Shown piece after piece: positions 55,418 through 63,999 of a DNA stretch of 64,000 nucleotides. Position 1 is the first letter of the stretch. Every line of letters begins with the position of its first letter. A program made the translations under genes and the position numbers. Source of the stretch: Actinomycetota bacterium (GTDB taxonomy: Bacteria; Actinomycetota; Coriobacteriia; Anaerosomatales; Anaerosomataceae); the NCBI GenBank assembly GCA_009773565.1, contig WSXY01000003.1, forward strand, positions 110,009-174,008, read 5' to 3'. A model generated the notes under the pieces. The model was given only the letters and a program-made list of their open reading frames with translations. It searched no databases and was not told the origin of the DNA.

Positions 55418-55849
55418 TCAGCCAAGCAAGACGAGTGCGTCAGAAACGATTCTGTCGTGGTCAAACGCAAGCGGTGGTAACTCACCGATAGGAAACCATC
55501 GTGCCTCTGCGGCATCGTCGCCGCCAGTAACAGTGGGCGCGTCGTGTTCTAGTAGAACAACGTACGAAACTGAGACAGTCCACCCACGCGGATCGCGTCC
55601 AGCCTCACCGTAGACACCCACGAGTGTGAACGGTGCGTGGAGCCGAAGCCCTGTCTCCTCGGCGAGCTCCCGCCGCGCCGCATCTTCAGGGCGCTCGAAC
55701 GGCTCGAGAAAACCGCCTGGTAGCGCCCACGCGTTAGCGAACGGCTCCCGTCCGCGACGTATGAGCAGCACCTCGCGGGCGCGCCCGTGTCTGCGCACGA
55801 CAACGGTGTCGCCGCTCATAGCGGGCTTGGGGTATTCGGTCTCGGTCAT
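55418..55849 (-). CDS. Nudix hydrolase
   Basis: The 143-residue protein has the Nudix box G-x5-E-x7-RELAEETGL spanning GGFLEPFERPEDAARREL and following residues. Such enzymes hydrolyse nucleoside diphosphates linked to another group, for example ADP-ribose, NADH or oxidised nucleotides; SVSYVVLLEHD and the overall layout are close to ADP-ribose pyrophosphatase-like members. It is divergent from the EamA transporter. GTG 55855 is an alternative start. Confidence 0.88.
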   Translation of the reverse strand: MTETEYPKPAMSGDTVVVRRHGRAREVLLIRRGREPFANAWALPGGFLEPFERPEDAARRELAEETGLRLHAPFTLVGVYGEAGRDPRGWTVSVSYVVLLEHDAPTVTGGDDAAEARWFPIGELPPLAFDHDRIVSDALVLLG

Positions 55850-55942
55850 GCTCACAATCTACCTGAACTGGCGGTGTTCGCCCATGCCCGGCCGGTGTAT
55901 CCTCATGCGACACGTTCGCGCCGCCGAGGAGGGAGCTCGCCG

Positions 55943-56905
55943 ATGAACCCGCTACGCTGGTCGCACAAGGTCAAACTCATCGTCGCGTTCGCCGCCCTCT
56001 ACATCCTGTGGGGCTCGACATACCTCGGCATTCGCATCGGCCTCGAGGCCGCGCTTCCACCCGCGCTCTTCGCTGGCATCCGGCTCTTCTCGGCATCACT
56101 TATCCTGTTCGCCTTCGCGAAATCGCGCGGATCGGTGCTCCGCATCCCGCTCGACGAGTATCGAATCGTCGGAACGGTCGGCTTGTTCCTGCTCGTCGGC
56201 GGCATGTACTTCACCTTCCTGGCCGAGCGGAGCATCCCCTCGGGCCTTGCTGCGCTCATCGTCGCGCTCCTCCCCTTGTGGACGGCGCTTGCCGAGTCGT
56301 TCCTGCCCGGCATGGAGCGCCCTTCGGCCCGCGGAATCGTGGGTCTCGTCGTCGGCTTCTCGGGACTGGCAATACTCATGGTGCCGAGGATGGCCGGACT
56401 GCGAGGAACGCCGGAGGAGCTCATCGGTATCGGCATCCAGGTGATCGGGACGTGGCTCTGGACGACCGGCTCCATCTACTCCAAGCGCAACCCGGTGAAG
56501 ACCGACGCGCTCGTCGCAACCGCGTACGAGATGCTGACCGCGGGCGTGATTCTGCTCGGCATCGGCACGGTTCTTGGCGAGTGGGCGCACTTCACGCTGT
56601 CGATGAAGGGCTTCTGGACGATTGCGTACCTGAGCGTCATGGGTTCATGTGTCGCATTCACGGCATTCGTGTGGCTGCTTCGAAACGCGCCTGCGTCAAA
56701 GGTCATGACCTACGCATACGTGAATCCGGTGATCGCGGTGTTCCTCGGCTGGCTCGTGCTGCGAGAGCCCGTTGATGGCTGGGTGCTTGCCGGCATGGCG
56801 GTCATCGTGGCCGGGGTCGCGCTCACAACCAGCGCTCCCACGCGCCCTGCGAAAGGCGCCCCACCCGCGGGAATCGACGCCGAAAGCATCCCGATCGAAG
56901 CGTAG
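55943..56905 (+). CDS. EamA/DMT-superfamily transporter
   Basis: The 320-residue protein has ten membrane helices in two EamA repeats (ILWGSTYLGIRIGLEAALPP in the first and VMTYAYVNPVIAVFLGWLVL in the second). Members such as YedA/RhaT-like proteins move metabolites or amino acids outward. The substrate is not predictable. ATG 55943 is chosen because GGAGGGAG lies upstream; the frame is open further 5' but overlaps the divergent Nudix gene. Confidence 0.87.
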   Translation: MNPLRWSHKVKLIVAFAALYILWGSTYLGIRIGLEAALPPALFAGIRLFSASLILFAFAKSRGSVLRIPLDEYRIVGTVGLFLLVGGMYFTFLAERSIPSGLAALIVALLPLWTALAESFLPGMERPSARGIVGLVVGFSGLAILMVPRMAGLRGTPEELIGIGIQVIGTWLWTTGSIYSKRNPVKTDALVATAYEMLTAGVILLGIGTVLGEWAHFTLSMKGFWTIAYLSVMGSCVAFTAFVWLLRNAPASKVMTYAYVNPVIAVFLGWLVLREPVDGWVLAGMAVIVAGVALTTSAPTRPAKGAPPAGIDAESIPIEA

Positions 56906-57057
56906 GCTACCCGCGTCACCAGCGATGCCACGAGCGCGCTCCCCAGTGCATCTCGCATATCTGCACGGGTTCTTCACACCGTGCGCATTCTCCGTGCACA
57001 CCCCCCGGAGATACTCCTTGTAGCAGCAAACACACACTTCCGAAAGGAGTCCTTCCC

Positions 57058-57369
57058 ATGATGGGTTACGGACGACTGGGTTACGAGGCCGGTCACATGG
57101 CCGGCGCAGGGTTCGGCTTTGGAGGCCTGATCTTCATGTTCATCGTCGCAGCACTACTCACCGGTCTTCTCATCTGGCTCGTCGCCAGTCGCAAGCATCC
57201 GGCCATGGCCGCGCATGCGGGTCACTATGCGGCGTTCCAGAATCAAGCGGCAGCTCCGTCCGCAGGCGTCGCCGAGGATGCGGCCATGCAGATCGCCCGC
57301 GAGAGGCTCGCAAAAGGCGAGATCGATGCCGAGCAGTACACCACCATCGTCAACGCCCTGAAGGGCTGA
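57058..57369 (+). CDS. small SHOCT-domain membrane protein
   Basis: The 103-residue protein has a Gly-rich N-terminus, one membrane helix (residues 22-43) and a C-terminal SHOCT motif (AMQIARERLAKGEIDAEQY). SHOCT is a short oligomerisation helix pair found at the ends of many bacterial membrane proteins. GAAAGGAG precedes the ATG. The upstream 150-bp gap shows no clear promoter. Confidence 0.85.
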   Translation: MMGYGRLGYEAGHMAGAGFGFGGLIFMFIVAALLTGLLIWLVASRKHPAMAAHAGHYAAFQNQAAAPSAGVAEDAAMQIARERLAKGEIDAEQYTTIVNALKG

Positions 57370-57441
57370 GACCACATACCCCCCTCCCCCTTGTTAGCGG
57401 AGCGGGTCCACCCCCTCGGGACTCGTTCCACCCCGCTCGAC

Positions 57442-57475
57442 CGACCGCCCGGAGTACCCCTACTCCGGGCGGTCG
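57442..57475. terminator. perfect 15-bp palindromic hairpin between convergent genes
   Basis: 57442-57456 pairs exactly with 57461-57475 around a CCCC loop. It lies after the SHOCT gene and covers the stop codon of the convergent membrane gene. It could end both transcripts, although neither side has a T-run. Confidence 0.55.
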
Positions 57476-57789
57476 TGTGAGGTCCGTAGCACTGATGCCG
57501 CAGCGACAGCGAGGGCCAAAATGCCGATTCCGAAGCCCACCTTGTACAGCCAGAGCCCGAAATCTCCGGCGAGGAAGAAGGCTTGCGGTGCATAGTGAGT
57601 CGTGCTCGAACCAACCGACAGCAACATGAGCCCCGAAGCCACCGTTGAGAGACTCCATCGCGCCAGACGTTTATTGCGCTGAGAACGCGGAATCGAAGGC
57701 ATCTCGCGTGCAATCGTCGCGCTGTGCCAGCACACGTGGGTGACCCAGAAGAGCAAGCCGGCAAGCGCAATCAGACTGGCTACGACCAC
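57460..57789 (-). CDS. hypothetical three-helix membrane protein
   Basis: The 109-residue protein begins with GTG behind CGGAGGTT and has three hydrophobic segments (SLIALAGLLFWVTHVCW, ASGLMLLSVGSS, FGIGILALAVAAASVL) with a basic loop between the first two. I do not recognise the family. It is followed on the same strand by no further gene and shares its stop codon with a palindromic hairpin. Confidence 0.7.
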   Translation of the reverse strand: MVVASLIALAGLLFWVTHVCWHSATIAREMPSIPRSQRNKRLARWSLSTVASGLMLLSVGSSTTHYAPQAFFLAGDFGLWLYKVGFGIGILALAVAAASVLRTSHDRPE

Positions 57790-57841
57790 TGCGAACCTCC
57801 GTCGTCAAACGGCAGTTGCAGCACTCCGCACAAAGCGCCCA

Positions 57842-58210
57842 TCACCACTTGTTTCCCTCTCTCCAACGCTCCTGAAGGCGTTCGGAGGAGTTCATCACAA
57901 GTCCGTACATACTCACCGTCCCCAAGAACCATGCGATGACAAACGCGCCTCCCAAGGCGGCAAGTGGTTCCCGATCTATGCCATTCGAGGCTCGAACGAT
58001 CATGCTGAGCCCCGCGCCAAGCATGAGTCCAAAGACCAAGCCCAAGTAGCCCGCCAGCAGAAGGCCGTAGCTTCGGAGCTTCGCATCCCAAGACGCAGGA
58101 GGCAGAGTGCGCACCCCACTCACGCGAGAAGCCCATACTGCAAAACCAACACCCACCATGATCAAGCCAGGCACGCCAACCGTCACGGCTATTAGGTCTT
58201 CGTTCATCAT
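57842..58210 (-). CDS. hypothetical three-helix membrane protein
   Basis: The 122-residue protein has hydrophobic segments at about 5-25, 45-65 and 80-105 and a charged C-terminal tail (NSSERLQERWREG). The chosen start is the ATGATG at 58210, with a weak GGTGGA upstream; family and function are unknown. It is on the same strand as its neighbours and may form a small cluster of membrane genes with 57460-57789. Confidence 0.6.
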   Translation of the reverse strand: MMNEDLIAVTVGVPGLIMVGVGFAVWASRVSGVRTLPPASWDAKLRSYGLLLAGYLGLVFGLMLGAGLSMIVRASNGIDREPLAALGGAFVIAWFLGTVSMYGLVMNSSERLQERWREGNKW

Positions 58211-58256
58211 CGAGTCCACCGTTCTGCTCTCTGGGGCGACAGTAGAGCACCTCTGC

Positions 58257-58795
58257 CTAGAAGAAGAATTCGACACTATCCTGGGTGAAGTAGAGCCCGT
58301 CAACGACCTTTGCTGTGGTAGCCACGGGCTTCATGGCTTTTACCATGCCCACTAGAGGTACGACACCGACAATCGCCAGCGCCAGGTCCCCACCAGTCGC
58401 CCTTCCATCAGCAAAGCGCGCGCCCGTTCGAATCAGCTGCAGCACACCGATAGTAGACCCCAGACCGCCGAAGATGGCTGCGCCGATTCCGCCGGTTTGG
58501 GCTCCGGTCGCCATGAAGAGTAGGTCACAGGTCACTCCGGCCATGTCCAGTGCATAGCCCACCGGATCATCTTCTGGGCTTGTCGTCCCCCAGCTCGACT
58601 GCATATCCCGCTTCGCCTTGTCGGCGTTGAAACGCGCCCAGACCAGTATGCAGTGCGCTCGTCGGTGAGCTCGCGTTTGACCGGGGCCGGAGCGACCGCT
58701 TTGGCCGCTGCGGGGGCTACCTGAACGACGCTTAAGAGCAAGGTGAACGACAGAACCGCGGCGACCAAGCGCCGGACGTGCCCCCGAGATGCCAT
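58257..58795 (-). pseudogene. frameshifted secreted protein with Gly/Val-rich hydrophobic C-terminus
   Basis: The first part (58795 to about 58640) encodes a clear signal peptide (MASRGHVRRLVAAVLS through PAAAKA) behind AGGGGA. Protein-like sequence then continues in the neighbouring frame (ARFNADKAKRDMQ onward to 58257). A one-base loss near 58640-58655 would explain this; no slippery heptamer is evident. The C-terminal part (GGDLALAIVGVVPLVG) resembles the hydrophobic pre-toxin segments of secreted polymorphic toxins, but no toxin domain follows. It may be a decayed gene, a sequencing error, or a frameshifted active gene. Confidence 0.6.
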
Positions 58796-58933
58796 GGCTG
58801 TCCCCTCTCGACCGCCCCCCGGCGGCGCCACGCCAATACACTCATCCGAGAATGGCAGGTTCAAGTTCAGTGTGCCCTCGCACGCCCGCGCGGTGGAGTA
58901 TCCTGAGAATGTCCCCTCCGGAAGAGCTGACGC

Positions 58934-60706
58934 TTGAATACCGACTTGCTACGCTCGCTTCGCTTCATTCGACGCTATCGCCTCGTAGCGGCTGGTGCCG
59001 TCATGGCGGTGCTCGTGGGCTCTGCGGCGGAACTCGCTGCGCCGATGCTGCTCCGGGACATCATCGACAACGGCATCGGCGGCAAAGATAGCGCGCTCAT
59101 CATGCGAGGAGCACTGCTACTCATCGCTGTCGCCATCCTCGGCGGCATCGCGTCCTTCCTCCAGGGCTACCTCTCGGCCCGTGCAAGCCACGGCGCCGCA
59201 TTCGAGATGCGCGACGCCATCTTCGAGCGGCTTCAGACGCTCTCGTTCTCGTACCACGACCGCACGCAGACCGGTCAGCTCATCACCCGGGTGACCTCCG
59301 ATGTCGATCAGGTGCGTGACTTTGTCGGTGGCGGCCTCGTCCAGGCGATTGCGGCAGCGATCCTGCTCGTTGGCGCCGTCGTGCTCCTGCTCACGATGAA
59401 CTGGCAGCTCGCGCTCGTAGCGCTGCTGGCGATTCCGGGCACGATCTTCGTGCTGGTGCGGTTCGTGGGCGGTCTGGGACCGATGTTCCGGGGATTCCAG
59501 CAGCGCCTCGCCGCACTCAACTCGGTGCTCCAGGAGAACGTCGCCGGCGTTCGCGTCGTGAAGGCGTTCGCGCGCGAGCCATTCGAAGCTAGCCGCTACC
59601 GGAGCGCGAACGAGTCGCTTCTCGAGCAGGGCCTCAAGGTGCGGCGAGTCGTGGCAAACGCGTTCCCGCTTCTTTTCAGCGTCGGCAACGCCGGTGTCGC
59701 GCTGGTCATGTGGGTCGGCGCCGTGCAGCTCGCGCACGGGAAGCTCACCGTCGGCGAACTTGTCGCTTTCACGAGCTACCTCTTCTTGCTGCTGCAGCCG
59801 CTCTTCATCATCGGCTTCGGCGCTCAGACGATCGCGCGCGCCGGCGCCTCGGCGCAACGACTGTTCGAGGTGCTTGATGCCGAGACCGACGTCCCCGAGA
59901 AGCCCGATGCCATCGAGCTTGTCGCAGGTCCGGGACGCGTCGAGTTCCGCGACGTTCACCTGCGCTACCCCGGTGCTGCCGAGGAGACCCTCTCTGGTAT
60001 CAGCTTCACCGTTGAACCCGGGACCGCCGTCGCACTCGTTGGCTCGACCGGCTCCGGCAAGACCTCGATCGTGAACCTCGTTCCGCGTTTCTACGATGTC
60101 GCATCGGGCGCCGTGTTCGTCGACGGATACGACGTTCGCGACGTCACCCTCGGGTCGCTCCGGTCGCGCATCGGTATCGTCATGCAGGACAGCGTGCTCT
60201 TCTCGGGCACGGTCGGCGAGAACATCGCGTACGGGAAGCCGGACGCGTCTGCCGATGAGGTTCGCGCAGCGGCCTCGGCAGCGCAGGCGCACGAGTTCAT
60301 CGAGCGCCTCGCCGACGGCTACGAGACGCGCGTCGGCGAGCGAGGCGTCAAGCTTTCGGGCGGACAGCGCCAGCGCATCGCCATCGCTCGCGCGCTCCTG
60401 ATCGACCCGGGCATCCTCATCATGGACGACTCGACATCGTCCGTTGATGCCGAGACCGAGGCCGCCTTGCGCGGTCGCCTTGACGCGCTCATGCGCGGGC
60501 GTACGACATTCGTGATCGCCCAGCGACTCTCGACGGTGAAGCGCGCCGACATCATCCTGCTCATCGACGACGGAGCGCTCGTCGCACGTGGCACCCACGA
60601 TGAACTCCTCGCCACAAGTTGCCTGTACGCCGAGATCGCCGCCAGCCAGCTTGTGGGCGGCGACCAGATCGAGGGACCCGGCACCTGCGATCTGGAGGAG
60701 GAGTAG
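58934..60706 (+). CDS. ABC exporter, fused membrane and ATPase half-transporter
   Basis: The 590-residue protein has six membrane helices (about 15-300) and an ATP-binding domain with Walker A GSTGSGKTS, Q-loop VMQDSVLFSG, signature LSGGQRQRIAIARALL, and Walker B ILIMDDSTS. Walker B ends in Asp-Asp rather than Asp-Glu, so the catalytic base is altered. The start is TTG behind GGAAGAG. It is paired with the next gene two bases downstream as a probable heterodimer of the multidrug or lipid exporter type. Confidence 0.9.
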   Translation: MNTDLLRSLRFIRRYRLVAAGAVMAVLVGSAAELAAPMLLRDIIDNGIGGKDSALIMRGALLLIAVAILGGIASFLQGYLSARASHGAAFEMRDAIFERLQTLSFSYHDRTQTGQLITRVTSDVDQVRDFVGGGLVQAIAAAILLVGAVVLLLTMNWQLALVALLAIPGTIFVLVRFVGGLGPMFRGFQQRLAALNSVLQENVAGVRVVKAFAREPFEASRYRSANESLLEQGLKVRRVVANAFPLLFSVGNAGVALVMWVGAVQLAHGKLTVGELVAFTSYLFLLLQPLFIIGFGAQTIARAGASAQRLFEVLDAETDVPEKPDAIELVAGPGRVEFRDVHLRYPGAAEETLSGISFTVEPGTAVALVGSTGSGKTSIVNLVPRFYDVASGAVFVDGYDVRDVTLGSLRSRIGIVMQDSVLFSGTVGENIAYGKPDASADEVRAAASAAQAHEFIERLADGYETRVGERGVKLSGGQRQRIAIARALLIDPGILIMDDSTSSVDAETEAALRGRLDALMRGRTTFVIAQRLSTVKRADIILLIDDGALVARGTHDELLATSCLYAEIAASQLVGGDQIEGPGTCDLEEE

Positions 60707-60708
60707 CC

Positions 60709-62505
60709 ATGGCGCGCGGTCAGAGCTCCCTCTCCTCGCTCGCCAAGCGTGACCGCGCGAAAGACGCGCGCGCCTCCGCGACACGCCTGCTCGGGTACCT
60801 ACGCCCGCACAAGGTACAGGTCATCTTCGCGTTCGGTTGGCTCGTGCTGTCGTCGCTCAACACGGCTGCATCGCCTGCGATCACCGGCTGGATCGTCGAC
60901 ACCGCGCTCGCGGGACAGCGCGCCGGCGGCGATACGACCCGGCTCGCGCTTCCCGTCATCGCGCTGTTCGTCTCGACGCTCGCGGGCTGGTACTCGCAAC
61001 GTATGCAGATCCTCGTTCTCGGGACCGTGGGGCAAAAGGCCCTCTTCGCACTGCGCGAGGAGGTCTTTGCGAAGATCCAGGACCTCTCGGTGGCGTTCTT
61101 CGAGCGCACAGAGTCCGGCGATCTGATGAGCCGCCTCATCAACGACATCGAACAGGTGAACTCCTTCCTCGCACAGGGATTCCGGCGCGTGCTCGGCTCG
61201 GCGCTCGGCTTCGCGGCCACACTCGTGGGCATGCTGCTCGTGAGCTGGCGCCTCGCGCTCGTGACGCTGCTCGTCGTGCCGTTCATGGTGGTGGCAAGCC
61301 GGCTCTTCGGCGGGCTGGCCCGTCGCGTCTTCCGTCGCCGTCAGGAAGCGATCGGCGACGTTTCGGCGTCGCTCGCGGAAGAGATCGCCGGCGTGAAGGT
61401 CGCCCAGGCGTTCGTGCGAACCGACCGTAACCTGAGCGACTTCTCAGGCCGCAACGCCGTCAACCGCGATGCCAGCATCACCGCCTCGGCGGTCTCCTCG
61501 GCGTTCCCGCCCGTGCTCGCCGTCATCTCTGCGGCGTCAACGGCGCTCGTTGCGGGCTACGGAGGCTGGCTCGCCACGAACGGCCTCGTGAGCATCGGCG
61601 TCGTCGTCGCGTTCTTCGGCTACTCCCGGTCGTTCTTCAACGCGGTCAGCCAGTTATCGAGCCTGTGGGCCGAGACGCAATCCGCCCTTGCAGGCGGAGA
61701 ACGCGTCTTCGACCTGCTCGACACGGCGTCCGAAATCACCGACGCCCCGGACGCGATCGACCTCGGTCGTGTGAGCGGTGACGTGGTCTTCGAGAACGTC
61801 GCGTTCGCGTACGGTACCGGGCCGACCATCCTCGATGGCATCGACCTCCACGTCGAGGCAGGCACGACGCTCGCGGTCGTCGGACCCACCGGCGCCGGAA
61901 AGACGACGCTCGTGAACCTTCTCGCGCGCTTCTACGACCCCACCGCAGGAGCCGTGCTCGTCGACGGACACGACCTGCGCTCGGTCAATCTCGCGTCGCT
62001 CCGCGGCAACCTCGGCGTCGTGCTGCAGGACCCCTTCCTGTTCACCGGGACGATTGCCGAGAACATCCGCTACGGACGACTTGATGCGACTGACGATGAG
62101 ACTCGCGCTGCTGCCGAGGCATCCCGCGCGATCGACTTCATCGACCGGCTACCCGACGGCCTCGACACCCCCGTCGGCGAGCGCGGCGCGCTCCTCTCGA
62201 CCGGTCAGCGCCAGCTCATCGCGTTCGCTCGTGCGGTGCTTGCCGACCCGAGGATTCTCATACTTGACGAGGCGACCTCGTCCGTCGACACGCGCACCGA
62301 GGTCCTCATCCAAGACGCCCTTCGCACGATTCTCAAGGGCCGCACCGCATTCGTGATCGCGCACCGGCTCTCGACGGTCCGCGACGCTGATCGCATCATC
62401 GTCATCGAGGACGGCCGCATCGCCGAGGAGGGAACGTACGCGCAACTCCTGGCAGCGAACGGACTCTTCTCGCGTCTCCACGACGCGCAGTTTACCGAGG
62501 AGTAA
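60709..62505 (+). CDS. ABC exporter, second half-transporter
   Basis: The 598-residue protein has six membrane helices and an ATPase domain with Walker A GPTGAGKTT, Q-loop VLQDPFLFTG, Walker B ILILDEATS with the normal catalytic Glu, and a signature LSTGQRQLIAFARA, in which the second Gly of LSGGQ is altered to LSTGQ. Together with the first subunit's degenerate Walker B this gives the one-active, one-degenerate site arrangement of heterodimeric exporters such as TM287/288. GGAGGAGGAG precedes the ATG. Confidence 0.9.
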   Translation: MARGQSSLSSLAKRDRAKDARASATRLLGYLRPHKVQVIFAFGWLVLSSLNTAASPAITGWIVDTALAGQRAGGDTTRLALPVIALFVSTLAGWYSQRMQILVLGTVGQKALFALREEVFAKIQDLSVAFFERTESGDLMSRLINDIEQVNSFLAQGFRRVLGSALGFAATLVGMLLVSWRLALVTLLVVPFMVVASRLFGGLARRVFRRRQEAIGDVSASLAEEIAGVKVAQAFVRTDRNLSDFSGRNAVNRDASITASAVSSAFPPVLAVISAASTALVAGYGGWLATNGLVSIGVVVAFFGYSRSFFNAVSQLSSLWAETQSALAGGERVFDLLDTASEITDAPDAIDLGRVSGDVVFENVAFAYGTGPTILDGIDLHVEAGTTLAVVGPTGAGKTTLVNLLARFYDPTAGAVLVDGHDLRSVNLASLRGNLGVVLQDPFLFTGTIAENIRYGRLDATDDETRAAAEASRAIDFIDRLPDGLDTPVGERGALLSTGQRQLIAFARAVLADPRILILDEATSSVDTRTEVLIQDALRTILKGRTAFVIAHRLSTVRDADRIIVIEDGRIAEEGTYAQLLAANGLFSRLHDAQFTEE

Positions 62506-62512
62506 CAACACG

Positions 62513-62550
62513 GTATGAGATTCGCTCATACACTCGGGTCCGCCCCCGAG
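62513..62550 (+). promoter_or_regulatory. tandem hairpins between the ABC operon and a small ORF
   Basis: GTATGAG/CTCATAC (62513-62519 with 62525-62531) and CTCGGG/CCCGAG (62533-62538 with 62545-62550) form two adjacent stem-loops just before the Shine-Dalgarno of the next gene. They could limit readthrough or stabilise the ABC mRNA. Confidence 0.45.
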
Positions 62551-62566
62551 ATGAGCCGGAGATCGC

Positions 62567-62815
62567 ATGCACCGAGTACGCATAGCGCTTCTCACCTTCG
62601 CGCTCGTACTCGTCCTGATGATGCCAGCGCTCGCGTTCGCGACTGAAGGTAGAACGACACAGGCCGCAGCTACTGCATGGCCGGCTGCAATGCTGCACTC
62701 GGATTCACAGGCCGACGGAAGCATCGCGGACGAACTCACCCTCGCCATCATGGCAACGCTCGCCGGCGTTGTGCTCGTGTCACTCGTGTTTGTGGCGCGA
62801 CGCAAGGAACTCTGA
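62567..62815 (+). CDS. small secreted or membrane protein with C-terminal helix
   Basis: The 82-residue protein has a signal peptide (1-26, ending ALAFA), a short polar stretch and a C-terminal membrane helix (LAIMATLAGVVLVSLVFVA) ending in RRKEL. The start follows GGAG. It lies after the ABC exporter pair and two hairpins; it may be an accessory protein or an independent envelope peptide. The family is not recognised. Confidence 0.7.
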   Translation: MHRVRIALLTFALVLVLMMPALAFATEGRTTQAAATAWPAAMLHSDSQADGSIADELTLAIMATLAGVVLVSLVFVARRKEL

Positions 62816-62817
62816 CT

Positions 62818-63999
62818 TCAGAGAAGCCCCAGCATGTTGCGAAGGCGTTCCTCCACCGGCCGTCGCGCCGCTTCGTAACCCTCCCACGGGTCCTCGCTCA
62901 GCGATGCGAGACGTCGCGGAACACTCCTGATGTCGTACCGGTCGGAACGCACGCCAGCTTCGACCTCGTCCCAGCGGACGGGAACGGAAACCGTCGCGCC
63001 GGGTCTGGACCGGGACGAGTACGCCGCCACAGCGGTCGCGCCACGCGAGTTTCGCACGTAGTCGATGAACACGCGTCCCGCTCGATGCGACTTGAGCGGA
63101 TTGATCGTGAAACGCGTGGGATCCGCAGCAGCCACCGCGGCGCAGAACGCCCGCGTGACCTCCTTAACGCTCCCCCAGTCGCCGTCGCGCACGATCGGCG
63201 TCACGACGTGCAATCCCTTGCTACCCGTCGTCTTCACGAATGCCGCAAGTCCGAGTCCCTCAAGCCCGTCACGGATCAGCAGCGCCGCCTCGCTCACACT
63301 GCTCCAGAGCACGCCGGGACCCGGGTCGAGGTCGATCACGATCCGGTCGGGTCGCTCGACATCGTCAGCGAGCGAACCCCAGGTGTGAATCTCAAGCACG
63401 CCGAGCTGGACGAGCCCGATGACCTGCTCGATGGTGTCGACCAAAGCGTAGTTGACGATGCCGTCCTCGTGCTGCACGGGCACCGTTCGCATCCCGGCCG
63501 GGAAGCCGACAGACGCCTCCTTCTGGTAGAAACACGCCTGCTCGGTTCCGTGCGGGCACCGGACGAGCACGAGGGGTCGCTCGAGCAGGTGCGGAAGCAG
63601 GTGCTCCGCAACCCGCTCGTAGTAGCGGGCAAGCTCACGCTTCGTGACGCCGATCTCGTGGAAGAGCACCTTGTCGGGATGCGAAAGTGTCACTCCCGCG
63701 ACGTCGAGCGTGGCACGCTCCACGTGCTCCTTGCGTACCTCGGCGGCCGGTTTGTCTTCGCGAACGCCGACGAACGACGCCTGTCGGAGCAGTCCGCCCG
63801 ATGTCCACTCGGCGAACTCAACTTCGACGACGAGCTCCGGACGCGCCCATCGCACGCCGAGGGATTCCTTCGCGGGAACTCCGGAGATGGCTGGCTGTTC
63901 ACTTGCGCGAGCATCAAGCTTGCGCCGCAGCGACGTCGCCTCGCGCGCAGAGAAGCCGGTCCCCGCGCGGCCCGCGTACGCGAGCGCGCCCGAGGGCCC
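62818..63999 (-). CDS. ligD: DNA ligase D, C-terminal part: end of ligase domain plus polymerase domain (5' partial)
   Basis: The frame is open to the window edge. Sequence beyond the internal GTG at 63855 continues as ligase OB-fold (ALAYAGRAGTGFSAREAT, then VRWARPELVVEVEFAEWT). From about residue 100 of the visible part comes the LigD polymerase/primase domain: LSHPDKVLF, VRCPHGTEQACFYQKE, catalytic aspartates in VIDLDPGPGVLW, GSKGLHVVTPI and RVFIDYVRN. LigD works with Ku in non-homologous end joining; ku is not in the window. The ligase-then-polymerase order differs from mycobacterial polymerase-nuclease-ligase. Confidence 0.92.
   Translation of the reverse strand, partial: GPSGALAYAGRAGTGFSAREATSLRRKLDARASEQPAISGVPAKESLGVRWARPELVVEVEFAEWTSGGLLRQASFVGVREDKPAAEVRKEHVERATLDVAGVTLSHPDKVLFHEIGVTKRELARYYERVAEHLLPHLLERPLVLVRCPHGTEQACFYQKEASVGFPAGMRTVPVQHEDGIVNYALVDTIEQVIGLVQLGVLEIHTWGSLADDVERPDRIVIDLDPGPGVLWSSVSEAALLIRDGLEGLGLAAFVKTTGSKGLHVVTPIVRDGDWGSVKEVTRAFCAAVAAADPTRFTINPLKSHRAGRVFIDYVRNSRGATAVAAYSSRSRPGATVSVPVRWDEVEAGVRSDRYDIRSVPRRLASLSEDPWEGYEAARRPVEERLRNMLGLL

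Noticed and set aside
59117..60784. 555-codon open frame antisense to the first ABC subunit
   Set aside because: Composition is Arg/Asp/His-rich without domain signals; the plus strand carries full ABC motifs.
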